Made by a program: the position numbers and the translations under genes. This document shows positions 12,180 through 24,914 of a stretch of DNA of 64,000 bases, piece after piece; position 1 is the stretch's first letter; the number at the start of each line of letters is the position of its first letter. This DNA is from Anagrus nilaparvatae. Taxonomy: Eukaryota; Arthropoda; Insecta; Hymenoptera; Mymaridae. The notes below the pieces were generated by a model that ran no database searches, was not told the DNA's origin, and was given only the letters and a program-made list of their open reading frames with translations. The stretch lies in NCBI GenBank assembly GCA_022575985.1, contig JAKSXM010000007.1, positions 30,816,501-30,880,500 of the forward strand, read 5' to 3'.

Positions 12180-12923
12180 CTAGTATTAGGCGCGCGTCAC
12201 GCGCAGAATCATTTAAAACTTTCAAACTTAATTATTTTCTTTTAAATACCAAAATTTATTTTTACATTAATTTTTTTATTGATATCAACTACTCAACTAA
12301 CTAACTAACCTCAAAAATAATAAAAACGCAGTCTTTTTACCCAGAAATTTTTTACGTAAAATGCACTCACACATTTACAAAAAAAAAATATTTTGAACCT
12401 CAACTTGAGGTTTGTTTTGTTTGCTTTTTTGCACTCTGCACTAAATATTAAAATTTTTTTACTTTATAAGATTTAAATGTAATTTAAAAAAAAATTTAAT
12501 TATTATGTGTGAAATCTTTAAAAAAAAGTTTTTGAAATTTCAAGGTTATCTAACCAGAATTTGTGGGTAAATAGACGCAGCCTAATAAAAACATAATATA
12601 AACAATAAAGCAACTAATTTTAACCTATTAACAATGAAATTTGTATGACCCAATCAGAATGACTCTTTTAGAAATTACAATGAACATAGTTACCGTATAG
12701 ATGACTAACTCATTTTTAGGATAAGATATTTACCATTTAATAATTTTATTTATTACTTATTATATTATTACAATAACTTATGCTTTTTAATGAATTAATT
12801 TGGACATTTTATTTTGTTTCACCCATTTGGATTAAAAAAAGGAGTAGGGTCTCTAAGGGCTGTTTTTGGCCCAGTAACTATGGCGTGTTACTCCCGCCGT
12901 TTACCCGCGCTTTTTTGAATTTG

Positions 12924-12956
<33 letters not shown>

Positions 12957-13645
12957 AAACTAAGGTGTAGGGATGAGCAAATGATATAAGTGACATTTAT
13001 ATACTACTAAAATCACTTTGCAACTCTTCTAAATCAAAATGAATGATTGCACTGGGTGGTGTTAGGGGAGGGGTATGGAGAGGGGAAGGGAGGGGGAGGG
13101 GTCCGTTGAGGGTGGAATTGTTTTTTTTGGACTTAAGCATTAAAAAAAAGCCGTTTCCAATTTTTTAAAGTAAAAAATAAAATGGGCCAAAAACAGCCCT
13201 TAGAGACCCTACTCCTTTATAACGGGTTTGCATAACTACACAATTAACGAGCATGGAACATGTTCACTCATAACGGTAATAAATCCAAAAACTGAAATTA
13301 CAATAAATCCTGAAATATAAATTATCCTAAATCCATAAACTTAAAGTATTCTAAGTTTTTGCACTTATCAGGGTCTAATCAGGCCATGACTTCCACTTCA
13401 AATTATTCTAAGTGCCTAAATTGAAAATATTCTAAGCCCCCCTTCCCTTTAAAAACGTTACTTTTTCACCCCACCCCTGAAACGGTCAATTTTTCACCCC
13501 CCCCCCTAAGAACGTTAATATTTCATCCCCACCCACCTAAAAATGTCAATATTTCACCCCCACCCACCTAAAAATGTCAATATTTAACCCTCCCCTGCCA
13601 AGCCAAACTTTTTCAAATACCCCATTCAATGAACATGTTCCATGT
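12180..13645 (-). mobile_element. non-autonomous Helitron/Helentron-type copy A
   Basis: Read on the minus strand it ends in a GC hairpin (GCGCGTGACGCGCGC) followed by CTAATACTAG and a T: the Helitron 3' signature of hairpin, CTAG end and insertion before T. Segments are shared with copies at 17745-18098 and 18414-18840 (for example ATCAACTACTCAACTAACTA and ATTCTAAGT-containing blocks). Mirror-image words CATGGAACATGTTCA (about 13249) and TGAACATGTTCCATG (about 13629) frame its 5' part. It is split by the MITE at 12841-13215. The 5' boundary is approximate. Confidence 0.65.
12841..13215. mobile_element. 375-bp MITE with perfect 33-bp terminal inverted repeats
   Basis: Both ends read GGAGTAGGGTCTCTAAGGGC and continue identically to position 33 (ending GGCCCA). 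It lies inside Helitron copy A: the flank on the left (ATTTGGATTAAAAAAA) continues on the right as TATAACGGG, matching the uninterrupted copy at 18665. Perfect TIRs suggest a young insertion. No target duplication is obvious because of the A/T run. Confidence 0.85.
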
Positions 13646-13849
13646 TAATATCGGTTATTTTATATAAATAAGGTGAATTTTTAACAACAAATTTTTCACT
13701 TTTATGTAATTTATTACTTTTCAAATAATAATAATAAGAAAAAAAATAATATAACCCTATATACTTTTTTTGGAATATCAATTTTCGACTAATGAAAAAA
13801 ACACATGAATTTTAATTTTTACAAAAAAAAAATAATTTAAATTTAGGTT

Positions 13850-15552
13850 ATATGGGCATATCTCACCAAGTGGTTATATTGCATATATGAGGGTTTTAAT
13901 GAAAATCCATCTTTCTGTTTAAAAAAAAAATTATTGAAATTTATTTATATATATTTCTTCTCAAGCCTCAAGAAATTTTTTTGCCTTATTTCGTTAATTA
14001 TTATGAAATAACAACCTTGGAATGATTCGAAACCCTAATATTTTGTTGGTAACCTTGTTAAGTTTTTTAAATTCTTAACATTACAGTGAGCATGCCGTAA
14101 AACCATTTGCCTTTTTATAAATAGATTTTGATAAATTAATAATACATTTAATTTCTTCACATAATTAAAACAGTGTGCTCCCTTTCTAAAAAAAATTCTG
14201 CCAGCCAAAACATTGGTAACCACGTTTTCAAATAAATACGATCAAAGAAAGTTTTTTAAGCCACAAATGAATGCCGTGAACAATTTTTATTTCTAACTAT
14301 TGTGAAAATTCTCTACAATGTTTCACAATTTTAAAGCGATTTGAGAAAAACTGGTGCCTCCAATAATTTAGTAGATATCGACACCAAAAGAATTTGTTGT
14401 CGATGCGTAATTTTGATACTAAAATCACATTTTTTAATGGCACTCGTTCAATTTTTAAAAAATCTTCGCAAAATCTTTTGTGATTTATGTAAAATGTTAT
14501 AAGATTTCAGTTAAAAAAAACGGCATTGCTTGATTCAATGCGTTGTATGTATAAACCTCAGTTTTATATAAAATAATCGTATAATTTAGAAGCGTTGTTT
14601 ACCAATAACCTAAAAATAACAAACGTGTAAGAACTACCTATATTTCATTCTTAGTTCAAAAAAGATGTTTTTGATTTGAATTTAGTGCTTTAAAAAAATA
14701 AATAAAATTAGAAAATGATTAGCCCAAAGAGCGTGAAAAAAATATGTAGTTGTAGTAAAAAAATTATGTAGTTGTAGGTCATACTTAGTGGATCATTAAA
14801 ATCTATATTTCAAGAAAGATACACTTTGAAAAAAATCAAAAACTCTAAAAAAATGTTTCAAAAATCATAGAAGGTGCACTAAATGATTTAATAAATTATA
14901 ATAAGATAATGCGATCATATTTTAACCAGTGGCGGATTCAGAAAAGGGCCTAAGGGGGTGGGGCGCTTAAGCAAAATTTTGTGTGTTTTCTTATGAAATT
15001 TGTATAAAAAAACAAAATTATGAACAAAAAACATGCATTTTTTGGAGCTCAGGGGAGGCAATTACCCTTACCACCCCCCTTTTGATCCGCCCATTTTAGC
15101 AGTAACTTTAACGTTAACTATATTTTAAGCTTTATGTGAGCAAAGCGAGGAGCAATGAGTTAAAGATTCAGGGAGCTTAGCCTAACTATGCCTATAGCGC
15201 AGTCTGTAGAACATTTAATTTTTTGTTTATAAAAAAATTGAAAATTCTTATTATTGGTTTTTGGAGAGAAATAAAATTTATTGTTATATACCTCTATATT
15301 TTCCAGTATTTTTGAGAACTAATTTCATCATTTAGTAATTATAACCTAAAAACCTAATTATACCTAAATATATTTTTTAAATTAAGAAGTTCATTTATCA
15401 AACGCCGTAGCTTAAAATTAAGTTACGCAAAGAAAATCTTAATTTTTATTGTTTTATTAAACTTCTGACCAAATGTCATTATTGTGCTCTCAAAAATAAA
15501 ATTTATTTTATAAAATTAGAAATATAACCACTTGGTGAGATATTGCCCATAT
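13850..15552. mobile_element. DNA transposon of 1.7 kb, copy 1
   Basis: The ends are inverted repeats of about 30 bp (ATATGGGCATATCTCACCAA...). A second, inverted copy occupies 52321-56187, and its interior aligns along the whole length. No intact transposase is visible. A 62-codon minus frame at 14035-14223 is the longest, and similar sequence is present but broken in copy 2. Superfamily not assigned. Confidence 0.8.
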
Positions 15553-15897
15553 ATTTATTTTTTCTGCAATAAATAAACATTACAAACACTATGAATAATC
15601 ATACATAAATACACAACGATTATTATTATGAGTCGGTATTAGTAGCCAATCAGAACGCTTTTATTGCGATAACAATGTACAACAATGTACATAGCAAAAA
15701 CAAAATTTGTTCCTCATTGAGGAATCAAAAAAATATTCCAAATATTTCCCTTCTATTTTTATATTTATTGAGTATATTTGTAATGCCCATTTTGCCCCAC
15801 GCAAGCGAGCCGAATGCAATATATTTTAAATTTTGAATAATATTGAAGTTAGGAATAAGTAAAATTTAAAAGTGAAAGTTAATTAAAAATATCTTAC
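15553..15897. other. msps intron sequence, nothing recognised
   Basis: AT-rich DNA downstream (minus strand) of the last exon in view; it begins with a donor GTAAGAT. A GTTCCTCATTGAGGAATC word at 15707 resembles the end of the 54399 repeat family. Confidence 0.5.
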
Positions 15898-16033
15898 CAG
15901 TACGCTGCCTGGCGTTTTTGGATTTTAAGCCTTCCATTACGTAAGAAAATAATTTACTTACGGGATATACTAATGCAATTTGTTTAAACAAAGCTCTAAC
16001 TCCATTGCGTACAGCATCTTTAGGATCACCAAT
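15898..16033 (-). CDS. msps: msps exon, TOG5 domain
   Basis: A 136-base internal exon between TTTTAG and GTAAGAT. It encodes IGDPKDAVRNGVRALFKQIA and continues to YVMEGLKSKNARQRT, the highly conserved HEAT repeat of TOG5. It begins in phase 0, following the upstream exon's terminal Lys, and ends after the first base of a codon. No start codon is expected. The next exon is outside the recognised sequence. Confidence 0.9.
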
Positions 16034-17031
<998 letters not shown>

Positions 17032-17095
17032 CTAAAATTAAAATATTATAAGCCAAATTTAAACAAAAATTATTTTTTAATTTTACCTTATTTAC

Positions 17096-17530
17096 CTCAG
17101 TTAAAGATTCGATGGCCTTAAGGTGGTAACGAAAATCAGAATGAAACATATTAGACATTAAAGTTTTATTTACATTAGCTGTAGTCATCAATTCTTTTAG
17201 CAACTCAACAAATTCTTCTCTTGGTGTTGTGAAATTCCACTTTAATACTTTAAGTTTTTGTTCATCTATTACTCTTTGATGTTTTAAATTATTAACTACA
17301 AGTAAAGGACTAGTATCAACTTCATCATCTTTACTTTTACGAGTACTGTTTGGCTTTGTAGATCCTAATCCTTTAATTTTTGTTGAAGACTTAGCTGCCT
17401 TAATAGCACCACTACTTTTAACTGTTTTATTTACTTCATCAATGGCTGGCGTTTTTTTTGGTAGAGGTTTCACTGGTAAATTTGAGCGCACTTTATCTAA
17501 TACAATCATCACAGAATTTTTTGATCCTGG
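17096..17530 (-). CDS. msps: msps exon, linker plus TOG5 start
   Basis: A 435-base exon (145 codons) between ATTTTATAG and GTAAATAAG. It begins PGSKNSVMIVLDKVRSNLPV, a basic Pro/Lys/Ser/Thr-rich linker thought to contact the microtubule lattice. Then come DEVDTSPLLVVNN and LKVLKWNFTTPREEFVELLK, the start of TOG5. The first residues follow directly from TEKLK at the end of the 45730 exon, which shows that the intervening 28.2 kb is a single intron. The Met at 17512 is internal, not a start. Confidence 0.95.
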
Positions 17531-17744
17531 CTATAAAATATCAAGAACAACAATTTATAAAAATATTTTCTAAACATGCATATCAACGACTATTTTTTAT
17601 TTTCATTAGAAAAATAAATATATAATAGTTAAAACGCCCATCTTCTATATGCTAACTTTAAAGGTGTTATTAAATTTACAATTGTAGTTATAATTAGTTA
17701 AATGAATTTTTCGTTATACAGTTAATTATTAATAAATTTATAAC

Positions 17745-18098
17745 CGGTTTGTGTAACTACATAACAAACGAGCATGGAACATGTTTACTCATAATAGTAA
17801 TAAATCAGAAAAACCGAAATTACAATAAATCCTGAAATATACACTATCCTAAGTCCGTCCATAAAGTATTCAAGTATTCAAAGTTGTTATTGTTATCAGG
17901 GCCTGATCATGTCCTTACTCCCGCTTCAAATTATTCTAAGTCTCTAAATCGAAAATATTCCAAGTCCATTTCACCCCCCCTAAAATCTTCACTTTTTCAC
18001 CCCCCTTCCACCCCTAAAAACTTCACTTTTTCAAACCCTCTGCCGAGCCAAACTTTTTCAAACACCCCAACCAATGAACATGTTTCATGTTAATTTAA
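17745..18098 (-). mobile_element. Helitron-related fragment, copy C
   Basis: Matches the 13215-13645 part of copy A, including GAGCATGGAACATGTTTACT and the mirrored AATGAACATGTTTCATGTTA, plus the C-rich CACCCCCC stretch. The GC hairpin end is absent. It lies just inside the 28 kb msps intron. Confidence 0.6.
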
Positions 18099-18226
18099 TA
18101 AAGAATACCTCTTTTTATTTTATAACGTATTAATTGAAGCATTATACTACGGCCACGGGTGTAAATATTATTAAAAGATTAAATATAAAAAAATTATAAA
18201 ACAAAATAAATAAAAATTTAAATATA

Positions 18227-18355
18227 TTAGTTTCCACGCGCCAGTTGAATGATATCTCCAGTTCTGATAATAGTCTTGCAGTCCTGCTGGTTTTCCTTAA
18301 GCGAATTATCTTTGGAAGTTATTCTCCGATGACGTGGACGCGGCGTGGAGTAAGT
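18227..18355 (-). pseudogene. possible coding remnant, unknown
   Basis: A minus-strand frame running to a TAA at 18227-18229 encodes a basic peptide containing RHRRITSKDNSLKENQQDCK and IIRTGDIIQLARGN. The local base composition is clearly less AT-rich than around it, which suggests old coding DNA, perhaps the tail of a retroelement polyprotein. No family match can be claimed. Confidence 0.3.
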
Positions 18356-18413
18356 TTTTTCAAATAATTTTTTTCCGAAAAAAATATTTTTTTCAAAAAT
18401 TATTTGATATTAA

Positions 18414-18840
18414 CTAGTATATTAGGCGCGCGTGGCGCGCAGAATGATTTAAAACTTTCAACCTTAATTATCTTCTCTTTATATTTACTTTAATTTTTTT
18501 ACTGATATCAACTACTCAACTAACTAACCTCAAAAATAATAGACACATAATATCATCAATAAAACAATTAATTTAATAATTTTATTTATTACTTATTATA
18601 TTATTACAATAACTGATGCTTTTTTATGAAATTATTTGGACATTTTATTTTGTTTCACTCATTTGGATTAAAAAAATGTATAACCGGTGTGTATGGAACA
18701 TGTTCACTCATGACGGTAATAAATTTAAAAACCGAAATTACAATAAATCCTGAAATATAAATTATCCTAAATCCATAAGCTTAAAGTATTCTAAGTTCGT
18801 GTACTTATCAGTGCCTGATCAGGCCCTGAATCCCACTTCA
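18414..18840 (-). mobile_element. Helitron-type copy B
   Basis: The minus-strand end is a GC hairpin (GCGCGCCACGCGCGC) followed by CTAATATACTAG and T, the same 3' signature as copy A. Downstream blocks match copy A on both sides of the point where copy A is split by its MITE, so this copy shows the empty site. It is truncated at about 18840. Confidence 0.65.
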
Positions 18841-19240
18841 TAAAGGAGCAAAAGGTAAAGAAAAACCCATTTGATATATTTCCAGAATACTTTCTAACAC
18901 AGAAAAAACAAGCTATTCAGTATATGAAAAGAAAATCTTGCAATATATTACGCAATTACAATACTTAGAGGGTATTTATTTAAACATTTTTGGGTATACT
19001 AAGATCATAAAACAGCTACACACCAAACCTAAAAGAATTTTTTGTTGCACAAAAAAGATTTAATGTTTATTTAATTTTTTAGAGAGGAATTATTTTGAGG
19101 TAAATTCTTTTAAAAAGATTTATTTTTGTTTTAATTCTTTTTGAATAGAATAAATAAGGTAATAAAGATAATAAATAAAAAATAAGGTCAAACTATTATT
19201 GGAAAAAGGTGAAACAATATATACGACAAAAAATTAGTTT
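18841..19240. other. nothing recognised
   Basis: AT-rich sequence between Helitron copy B and the gypsy remnant; it may include decayed gypsy polyprotein sequence, but no frame is convincing. Confidence 0.4.
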
Positions 19241-20060
19241 GTGCTTAGCTGCCAACTAAATAAGACTTCACGCCACAGAACAAAAGTTCCACTAGCCATT
19301 ACAGAATGCCCAGGAGCAGTGTATGAGAGATGTTCAATTGACATTGTTGGACCTGTACCTGAATTAGAAGATGCAAACAAGTATAAATTAACTATCCAAT
19401 GTCACTTGAGCAAATTTCTAACAGCTGCACCAACCCGAAATACCAAAAACCAAACAGTGTCTACGGCCCTAATTAATAATTTTATATCCATATTTCCATG
19501 CCCACAAGTAATAATTAGCGAACGTAGCTCTAATTTTGTTAGTAAACTTATGCAAGCAGTAGCAAAACGTTTCAAAATTAAACGAATTACCACGACAAGC
19601 TATTCCCCAAGCTCAAGTACAGTGGAACGCCGGAAAATATAAAGACTGGACAAAATATATTTCATTAGCAACATTTTGTTACAATACTACTATAATTAAT
19701 ACAACGAAGTACACACCCTACGAAATTGTTTTTGAAAAACTAGCTAGACTTCCTAGCGAAATACCCCTTAAAGAGTCAGAAAAACTACCTAAGTATAAAA
19801 ATTATCTAGTAGACCTTGTAACAAGACTTACGAATATCAAAAAAGTAGCAAATGAAAATATGTACAATGCAAAATTAAAATCAAAATTTTTTATTATAGA
19901 ACATTAAACGATGTCAATTTTCAAATAGGGGATACAGGACCTTACCAAATAATACAAAAAACCTCAAATCATAATTACATAATTTTGCAAGAGGGTACAA
20001 ATGAGGAACAAACAAACAGTTTATGCAAGAAGACTAAAAAAACTATAATCCTATCAGTCA
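19241..20060 (+). pseudogene. Ty3/gypsy (errantivirus-like) integrase remnant
   Basis: The frame 19241-19642 reads CQLNKTSRHRTKVPLAITEC, then ERCSIDIVGPVPE (first catalytic Asp), IISERSSNFVSKLMQAVAKR (the second catalytic Asp of the usual DQGSNF is replaced: SERSSNF), and TTTSYSPSSSTVERR (catalytic Glu). After a frame break it continues as WTKYISLATFCYNTTINTTK and TPYEIVFEKLARLPSE, typical of gypsy integrase C-termini, then VNFQIGDTG. The loss of the Asp plus frame breaks make it non-functional. Confidence 0.85.
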
Positions 20061-20114
20061 GCATTTATTACCCTCTATCACTCGACTTTAAAAATTTTTT
20101 TTATGCAACGTGTG

Positions 20115-20266
20115 CATATCGAAGGCTCCTATGAAAAACTGGCTATGTTGTTTTTTTTTCTAAGGAAGGCGCCGACATAATATACGTTGTATACATAGTA
20201 AGATATCGGGGCCTTCGTTGGTGAAAAAAGATACATAGCCACTTTTTCATAGGACCCCTCGATATG
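20115..20266. mobile_element. 152-bp MITE-like inverted repeat
   Basis: Both ends carry about 33-bp inverted repeats: CATATCGAAGGCTCCTATGA on the left and, flipped, CATATCGAGGGGTCCTATGA on the right, each running on to TGGCTATG. The interior is short and non-coding. It interrupts sequence downstream of the gypsy remnant. No clear target duplication. Confidence 0.7.
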
Positions 20267-20943
20267 TAAAAATTATACACACATTTTAAAATATACATTA
20301 CACTTGTAAATATTAATATTAAATTTTATATGTTATAGGAACAATGTTTTGGAATTTTTTCATTCTTCACTAATTTTTAAGTTATCAACTTCAGAATTAC
20401 TGCTAGGTTTCGACTATGGAACTCCATTAAACAATATTACGACAATTTTGCTATGATCAATTCCGGATTGTAGTATAAAAAAACCAAAAATCGCCACTGA
20501 AAACGCCTACATAGGGGTCTTACAACTAAAAGAATATGAAAAAATAAAAATTTTTCAATATTTAATTGAGATCCCTAGAGTCGTCCAGAGCAGACGGATG
20601 GTACAAATACGTAAAACCAGTAGAAAATTCAGAAAATAATTATATTTACGATGTCAGTGCAGAAACATGCAAGAACATACATGAGACACAAAATTTTCAT
20701 ATATGATAATACACACGTAATTAGTAATTAAAACTAAATATATTAAGAACCGTTTCAATATTAAGTAAATAAACACAATAGACACACAATATAAAGGTAA
20801 ATCATAAAATTTTTTGCACACGTTAATGAAATACCATACAAATGTATTTTTTTGACCCTAGTATTCAAAACATAAATTAAAATATTATAAATACGAACGT
20901 GGCAGTAAGTGTTAAAAATATTATATAATTAAAAAATATATAT
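20267..20943. other. possible retroelement 3' coding remnant
   Basis: Open pieces such as DGWYKYVKPVENSENNYIYD followed by CKNIHETQNFHI and a stop at about 20706 look like decayed protein sequence downstream of the gypsy integrase. Their position would suit an envelope-like gene, but no family motif is recognisable. The rest is AT-rich. Confidence 0.3.
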
Positions 20944-23230
20944 GGGTCAATATTTGTGAAGTGTATACAGTTTGGATTTTCAAGTCTCAGAATGTACTCC
21001 AAAGTATGTTTGGTCGAAAGTATATATAAAAAATATAATTTTCCCCAATTTTTAGCTTTTTAGATCCAATCCTCTATTTTTTACAGCGATTTTTGTTTTT
21101 TTCAATTTTTTGAAATTTTTAATTTTTGAGAAATTTATGTTCATTAATTTTTCTCGCAAACGCGCACTTTACAATAAAATTTTTTTTCCTTATAGTACCC
21201 CACAGGAAATTTCCCGTAGAATTCGATTCTGGGGTCCAAATTTTTTTTTGAACTGCGCATGCGCGAGAAAATCAACTTTCTTGCTTTGCCTTTTCTAGCT
21301 TATATGCCTCAGCTGCAGACAGCTCAATTTTCATCCTGTTGGTCTCAAATTGTAGGTTTTTTCATATACTTTCAGCATATGAAATCATTTTTTTGGGTAA
21401 ATTTATTTTAAAAGCACTAAAATTGAAAAATAGCGATTTTTAAAAAATCATCTTTCACAAATTTTGAATTTTCCGCCAAGTCACGTGACCAAATTAAAAT
21501 CTGACTGAAAATTCGGATTTAGCGAAAAATTTTACATAAACATACCAATTTTCGTCTTATTTAATTAAATAGTTTCTAAGATATCCCATTTTAAAGATAA
21601 AGATTAAAATTGACTTTTTTTAAAAAACCCTAAAAATGGGAATCTGACTTTAATTATCATATCTGTTAAACAAATAATTATAAAAAGACGAGTAAAAATT
21701 TTTTGGAAACTAAGGGCTTGTAAAAAATTTTTGAGGCCTATAGAACTCGTTTCTTTTAAAAATTAGAATTTTGGCAGCAATTTCAAAATTGGTCATTTTG
21801 GGGTAAGAATAGGCATTTGGTTTATTGACTATCGGCATGAGAGATTTAGCGACAAATAATTGCAGTGTGCGGTAACTGAATGGTGACACTTATACCAAAA
21901 AAATGAGACCAATTGGAATTATTTTGGTTAACTGACAAGTTTGCAACTTTGTATTAAAGATTACAAAAAAATTCTATTTGATAACATTGTGGTATTTTGT
22001 AGTTATTTAGTATTTTGCAATTTCTTTTATTTCTATAACGTTACGGAAAGTTCCAAAACTTTTCCAAAAAGAGGGTCTTTTGTAAAATTTCTCGAGGAAT
22101 CCGAAAATTTTGTCAAAATTTTCATTAGGTAACTAGAAAATTCGGAAAATTGAGAATAATATAGAATAGCTACAAAATACGACAATGTTATAAAATAGGA
22201 TTTTTTTCATAATCTTTAATACAAAGCTGCAACCTCGCCAGCTAACCAAAATACTTCCAATTGGTCTCATTTTTTCGGTATACGTATCAACATTTATTTA
22301 CCGTACACCACATTTATTTGTTGTTAATTCTCTCATGGCGATAGTCAATAAACCAAATCCCTATTCTTACCCAAAAATGACCAATTTTGAAATTGCTGCC
22401 AAAATTCTAATTTTTAAAAGAAACGAATTCTATAGGCCTCAAAAATTTTTTACAAGCCCTTAGTTTCCAAAAAATTTTTACTCGTCTTTTTATAATTATT
22501 TGTTTAACAGATATGATAATTAAAGTCAGAGTCCCATTTTTAGGGTTTTTTAAAAAAAGTCAATTTTAATCTTTATCTTTAAAATGGGATATTTTAGAAA
22601 CTTTTTAATGAAATAAGACGAAAATTGGTATGCTTATGTAAAATTTTCCTCTGAATCCGAAATTTCAGTCAGATTTTCATTTGGTCACGTGACTTGGCGG
22701 AAAATTCAAAATTTGTGAAAAATGATTTTTTAAAAATCGCTATTTTTCAATTTTAGTGCTTTTAAATTAAATTTACCCAAAAAAATGATTTCATATGCTG
22801 AAAGTATATGAAAAAACCTACAATTTGAGACCAACAGGATGAAAATTGAGCTGTCTGCAGCTGAGGCATATAAGCTAGAAAAGGCAAAGCAAGAAAGTTG
22901 ATTTTCTCGCGCATGCGCAGTTCAAAAAAAAATTTGGACCCCAGAATCGAATTCTACGGGAAATTTCCTATGGGATACTATAAGGGAAAAAAATTTTATT
23001 GTAAAGTGCGCGTTTGCGAGAAAAATTAATGAACATCAATTTCTCAAAAATTAAAAATTTCAAAAAATTGAAAAAAACAAAAATCGCTGTAAAAAATAGA
23101 GGATTGGATCTAAAAAGCTAAAAATTGGGGAAAATTATTTTTTTTATATATACTTTCGACCAAACATACTTTGGAGTACATTTCGAGACCCACCCATGCA
23201 AAGTCATATACAGTTCACAAATATTGACCC
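20944..23230. mobile_element. 2.3-kb fold-back element
   Basis: The element is nearly all inverted repeat. From GGGTCAATATTTGTGAA the left arm runs about 1.07 kb to roughly 22015. Its reverse complement runs from about 22150 to 23230, ending TTCACAAATATTGACCC. Only about 135 bp form the loop. Arm divergence is low. An ATATATAT on each side could be an 8-bp target duplication. No coding frame survives comparison of the two arms. Fold-back elements with 8-9 bp duplications are often Mutator-like; that assignment is an inference. Confidence 0.85.
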
Positions 23231-23312
23231 ATATATATTTATTTATTAAGTATTGCGTATCCTGATGTTTTTTCGGGATACGTAAATATAAATATTAATT
23301 ATATAAGTTTAT

Positions 23313-23919
23313 CTGCAGGCATGGATGGGACGACAGCATGGGGAGGTGGATTTCCACCTTACCCAGTTCTTAACCGGACACGGGTATTTCCGTGTCATGT
23401 TGAGGCATTGGCATAAGGTGGCAACAGAGGAGTGCTTGCACTGCCCAGGCGAGAAGGATACAGTAGAGCACACATTCTTCGAATGTGTTCGCTACTCGGG
23501 GGGGCGCCCGCCCTTCCCGATTTGGAGGCCGGAGACGGTGGTCCCGGAAATGCTACGGAGTTCCGAAAACTGGAACAAAGTAGCAGAGTACGTAAGGGCC
23601 ACCTTGTTGAAGAAAAAGGAGGAGGGCTTTCTATCGTAGATTGCTCTCCTGTCACTAGGCAGGGGCAAGGCAGCGGCCAGTTGCCTAGGCTGCGCGTCCC
23701 AAACTGAAGTTATACCTGAAAAGGGACTTCCGGTTTGGGACAAACAAGCGCAGGGGGTTTAAAGTGTGTTTATCCAGTAAGAATCTGGGGCGTAGCCGGC
23801 GACCGCGTTCGTCGGTGGTCTCCCAGTTGTGCACTTTGTGCAACTGGGCGGTCATGGAAATTTGCGGGTCTTTAAGGCCCGCAAATACTCCATGGCTGAT
23901 GTAAGATTCACATATTTCC

Positions 23920-23955
<36 letters not shown>
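23313..23955 (+). mobile_element. 5'-truncated R1-like LINE with poly(A) and target duplication
   Basis: The insert ends in a run of over 30 A and is flanked by the same 16 bases, AATTATATAAGTTTAT, at 23297-23312 and 23956-23971. Only the last part of ORF2 and the 3' UTR are present, as usual for target-primed reverse transcription with 5' truncation. Its sequence is GC-richer than its surroundings. Confidence 0.92.
23325..23639 (+). CDS. LINE ORF2 C-terminus with zinc knuckle (partial)
   Basis: This 104-residue frame carries the C-terminal cysteine motif of R1/jockey-type ORF2 proteins: CLHCPGEKDTVEHTFFEC (C-2-C-8-H-4-C), preceded by LTQFLTGHGYFRVMLRHW. The endonuclease, RT and RNase H domains are missing because of 5' truncation, so it cannot support retrotransposition. 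The Met is internal. No frame breaks in what is left suggest a fairly recent insertion. Confidence 0.85.
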   Translation: MGRQHGEVDFHLTQFLTGHGYFRVMLRHWHKVATEECLHCPGEKDTVEHTFFECVRYSGGRPPFPIWRPETVVPEMLRSSENWNKVAEYVRATLLKKKEEGFLS

Positions 23956-23959
<4 letters not shown>

Positions 23960-24451
23960 ATATAAGTTTATACTTTGTCAATTACTTAAATAACTGATAA
24001 CTAATAAGATTTGATATATAACTTTACTTTATTTCAAGTAACTAGTATTATAAAAGGTAGATCTATAATGAGTGGCGGTTCTCTAAATGAATGTTAGTAC
24101 TTTAAAAGAAAGATGGTTCTTTAAACGAATGTTGGTTCTCTAATGAGCATTATGGGTACCTCAAGAGCAATATATAATCTAATTTGAAGCTGCCAATATT
24201 GCGGGTTTGTGGGAGAGAGCTCCAATACAAAAAAAAGTTAGTCTCGTCACGTCGAATTAGCTGAGGCATCCTTAATTATTTCTGAAAATTGCGAGGTGGG
24301 ATAGATTGCTACTGTGCCAGATCAGCATCAGTGGAAATGCACCTGAGGATTCCTACGTCGTCTGTGACGTTAATATGAATATCGGATGTAGGGTTAATTA
24401 TTTATATATATCAAATGTTAGGGTATCAATTTGGACCTACCATACGTAATA

Positions 24452-24914
24452 GAAGTGTATTAATGAAAATTTTAAACATTAAACTTAAGTAATAATAACT
24501 TTTATAAATTATTTTACAGTAATATTAAATATTTCTATGAGGCAGTCAGTTAAATTCTAATAAATGATATTTATATAAATTAATGTATATAGAGACTTCT
24601 CTACAATTGTACAATATTTGCAATTTTTGTATGAAAATTAAATAAATTGAAGTGGTGTTTCTTTTAAATAGCAACATTTAATCAACTAATGTAGCCATGT
24701 TTTATTTATTTATTTTTTAAATTACTACACTGACAGTAGTACGGGGAAGCAGATATACCATTCGGGAAAGAATCTTCCCTTGAATTTGTATAAAATCTCT
24801 TTTATGTTATTTGAGCGCTTTTATCTTAAAATAAGAAAGATACCTCCCAAAATACCTTCCGCCGATAAAGAAGATTGCAGTTTTTACTACTCTAATTCTA
24901 TTATTTAAAAATTT
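24452..24914. other. nothing recognised
   Basis: AT-rich msps-intron sequence between the solo LTR and the next coding remnant. Confidence 0.5.

Larger units (their letters stand above)
23251..24451 (-). repeat. solo LTR (gypsy-type), split by a LINE
   Basis: Aligns as a reverse complement to the intact solo LTR at 53588-54374. The shared region includes the tract around CACCTCGCAATTTTC/TCAGCATCAGTGGAAATGC and the end GACCTACCATACGTAAT. Its terminal TGTT/AACA have decayed to TATT/AATA. About 640 bp of LINE sequence with its own target duplication lies inside it, so the LTR is the older insertion. Confidence 0.8.

Noticed and set aside
21110..22132. Two short plus frames inside the fold-back element
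   Set aside because: The mirrored arm carries changes that do not preserve coding, and there is no family motif.
23395..23743. Three further frames over the LINE tail
   Set aside because: Shadows of the ORF2 C-terminus at 23325-23639, which alone carries the zinc knuckle.
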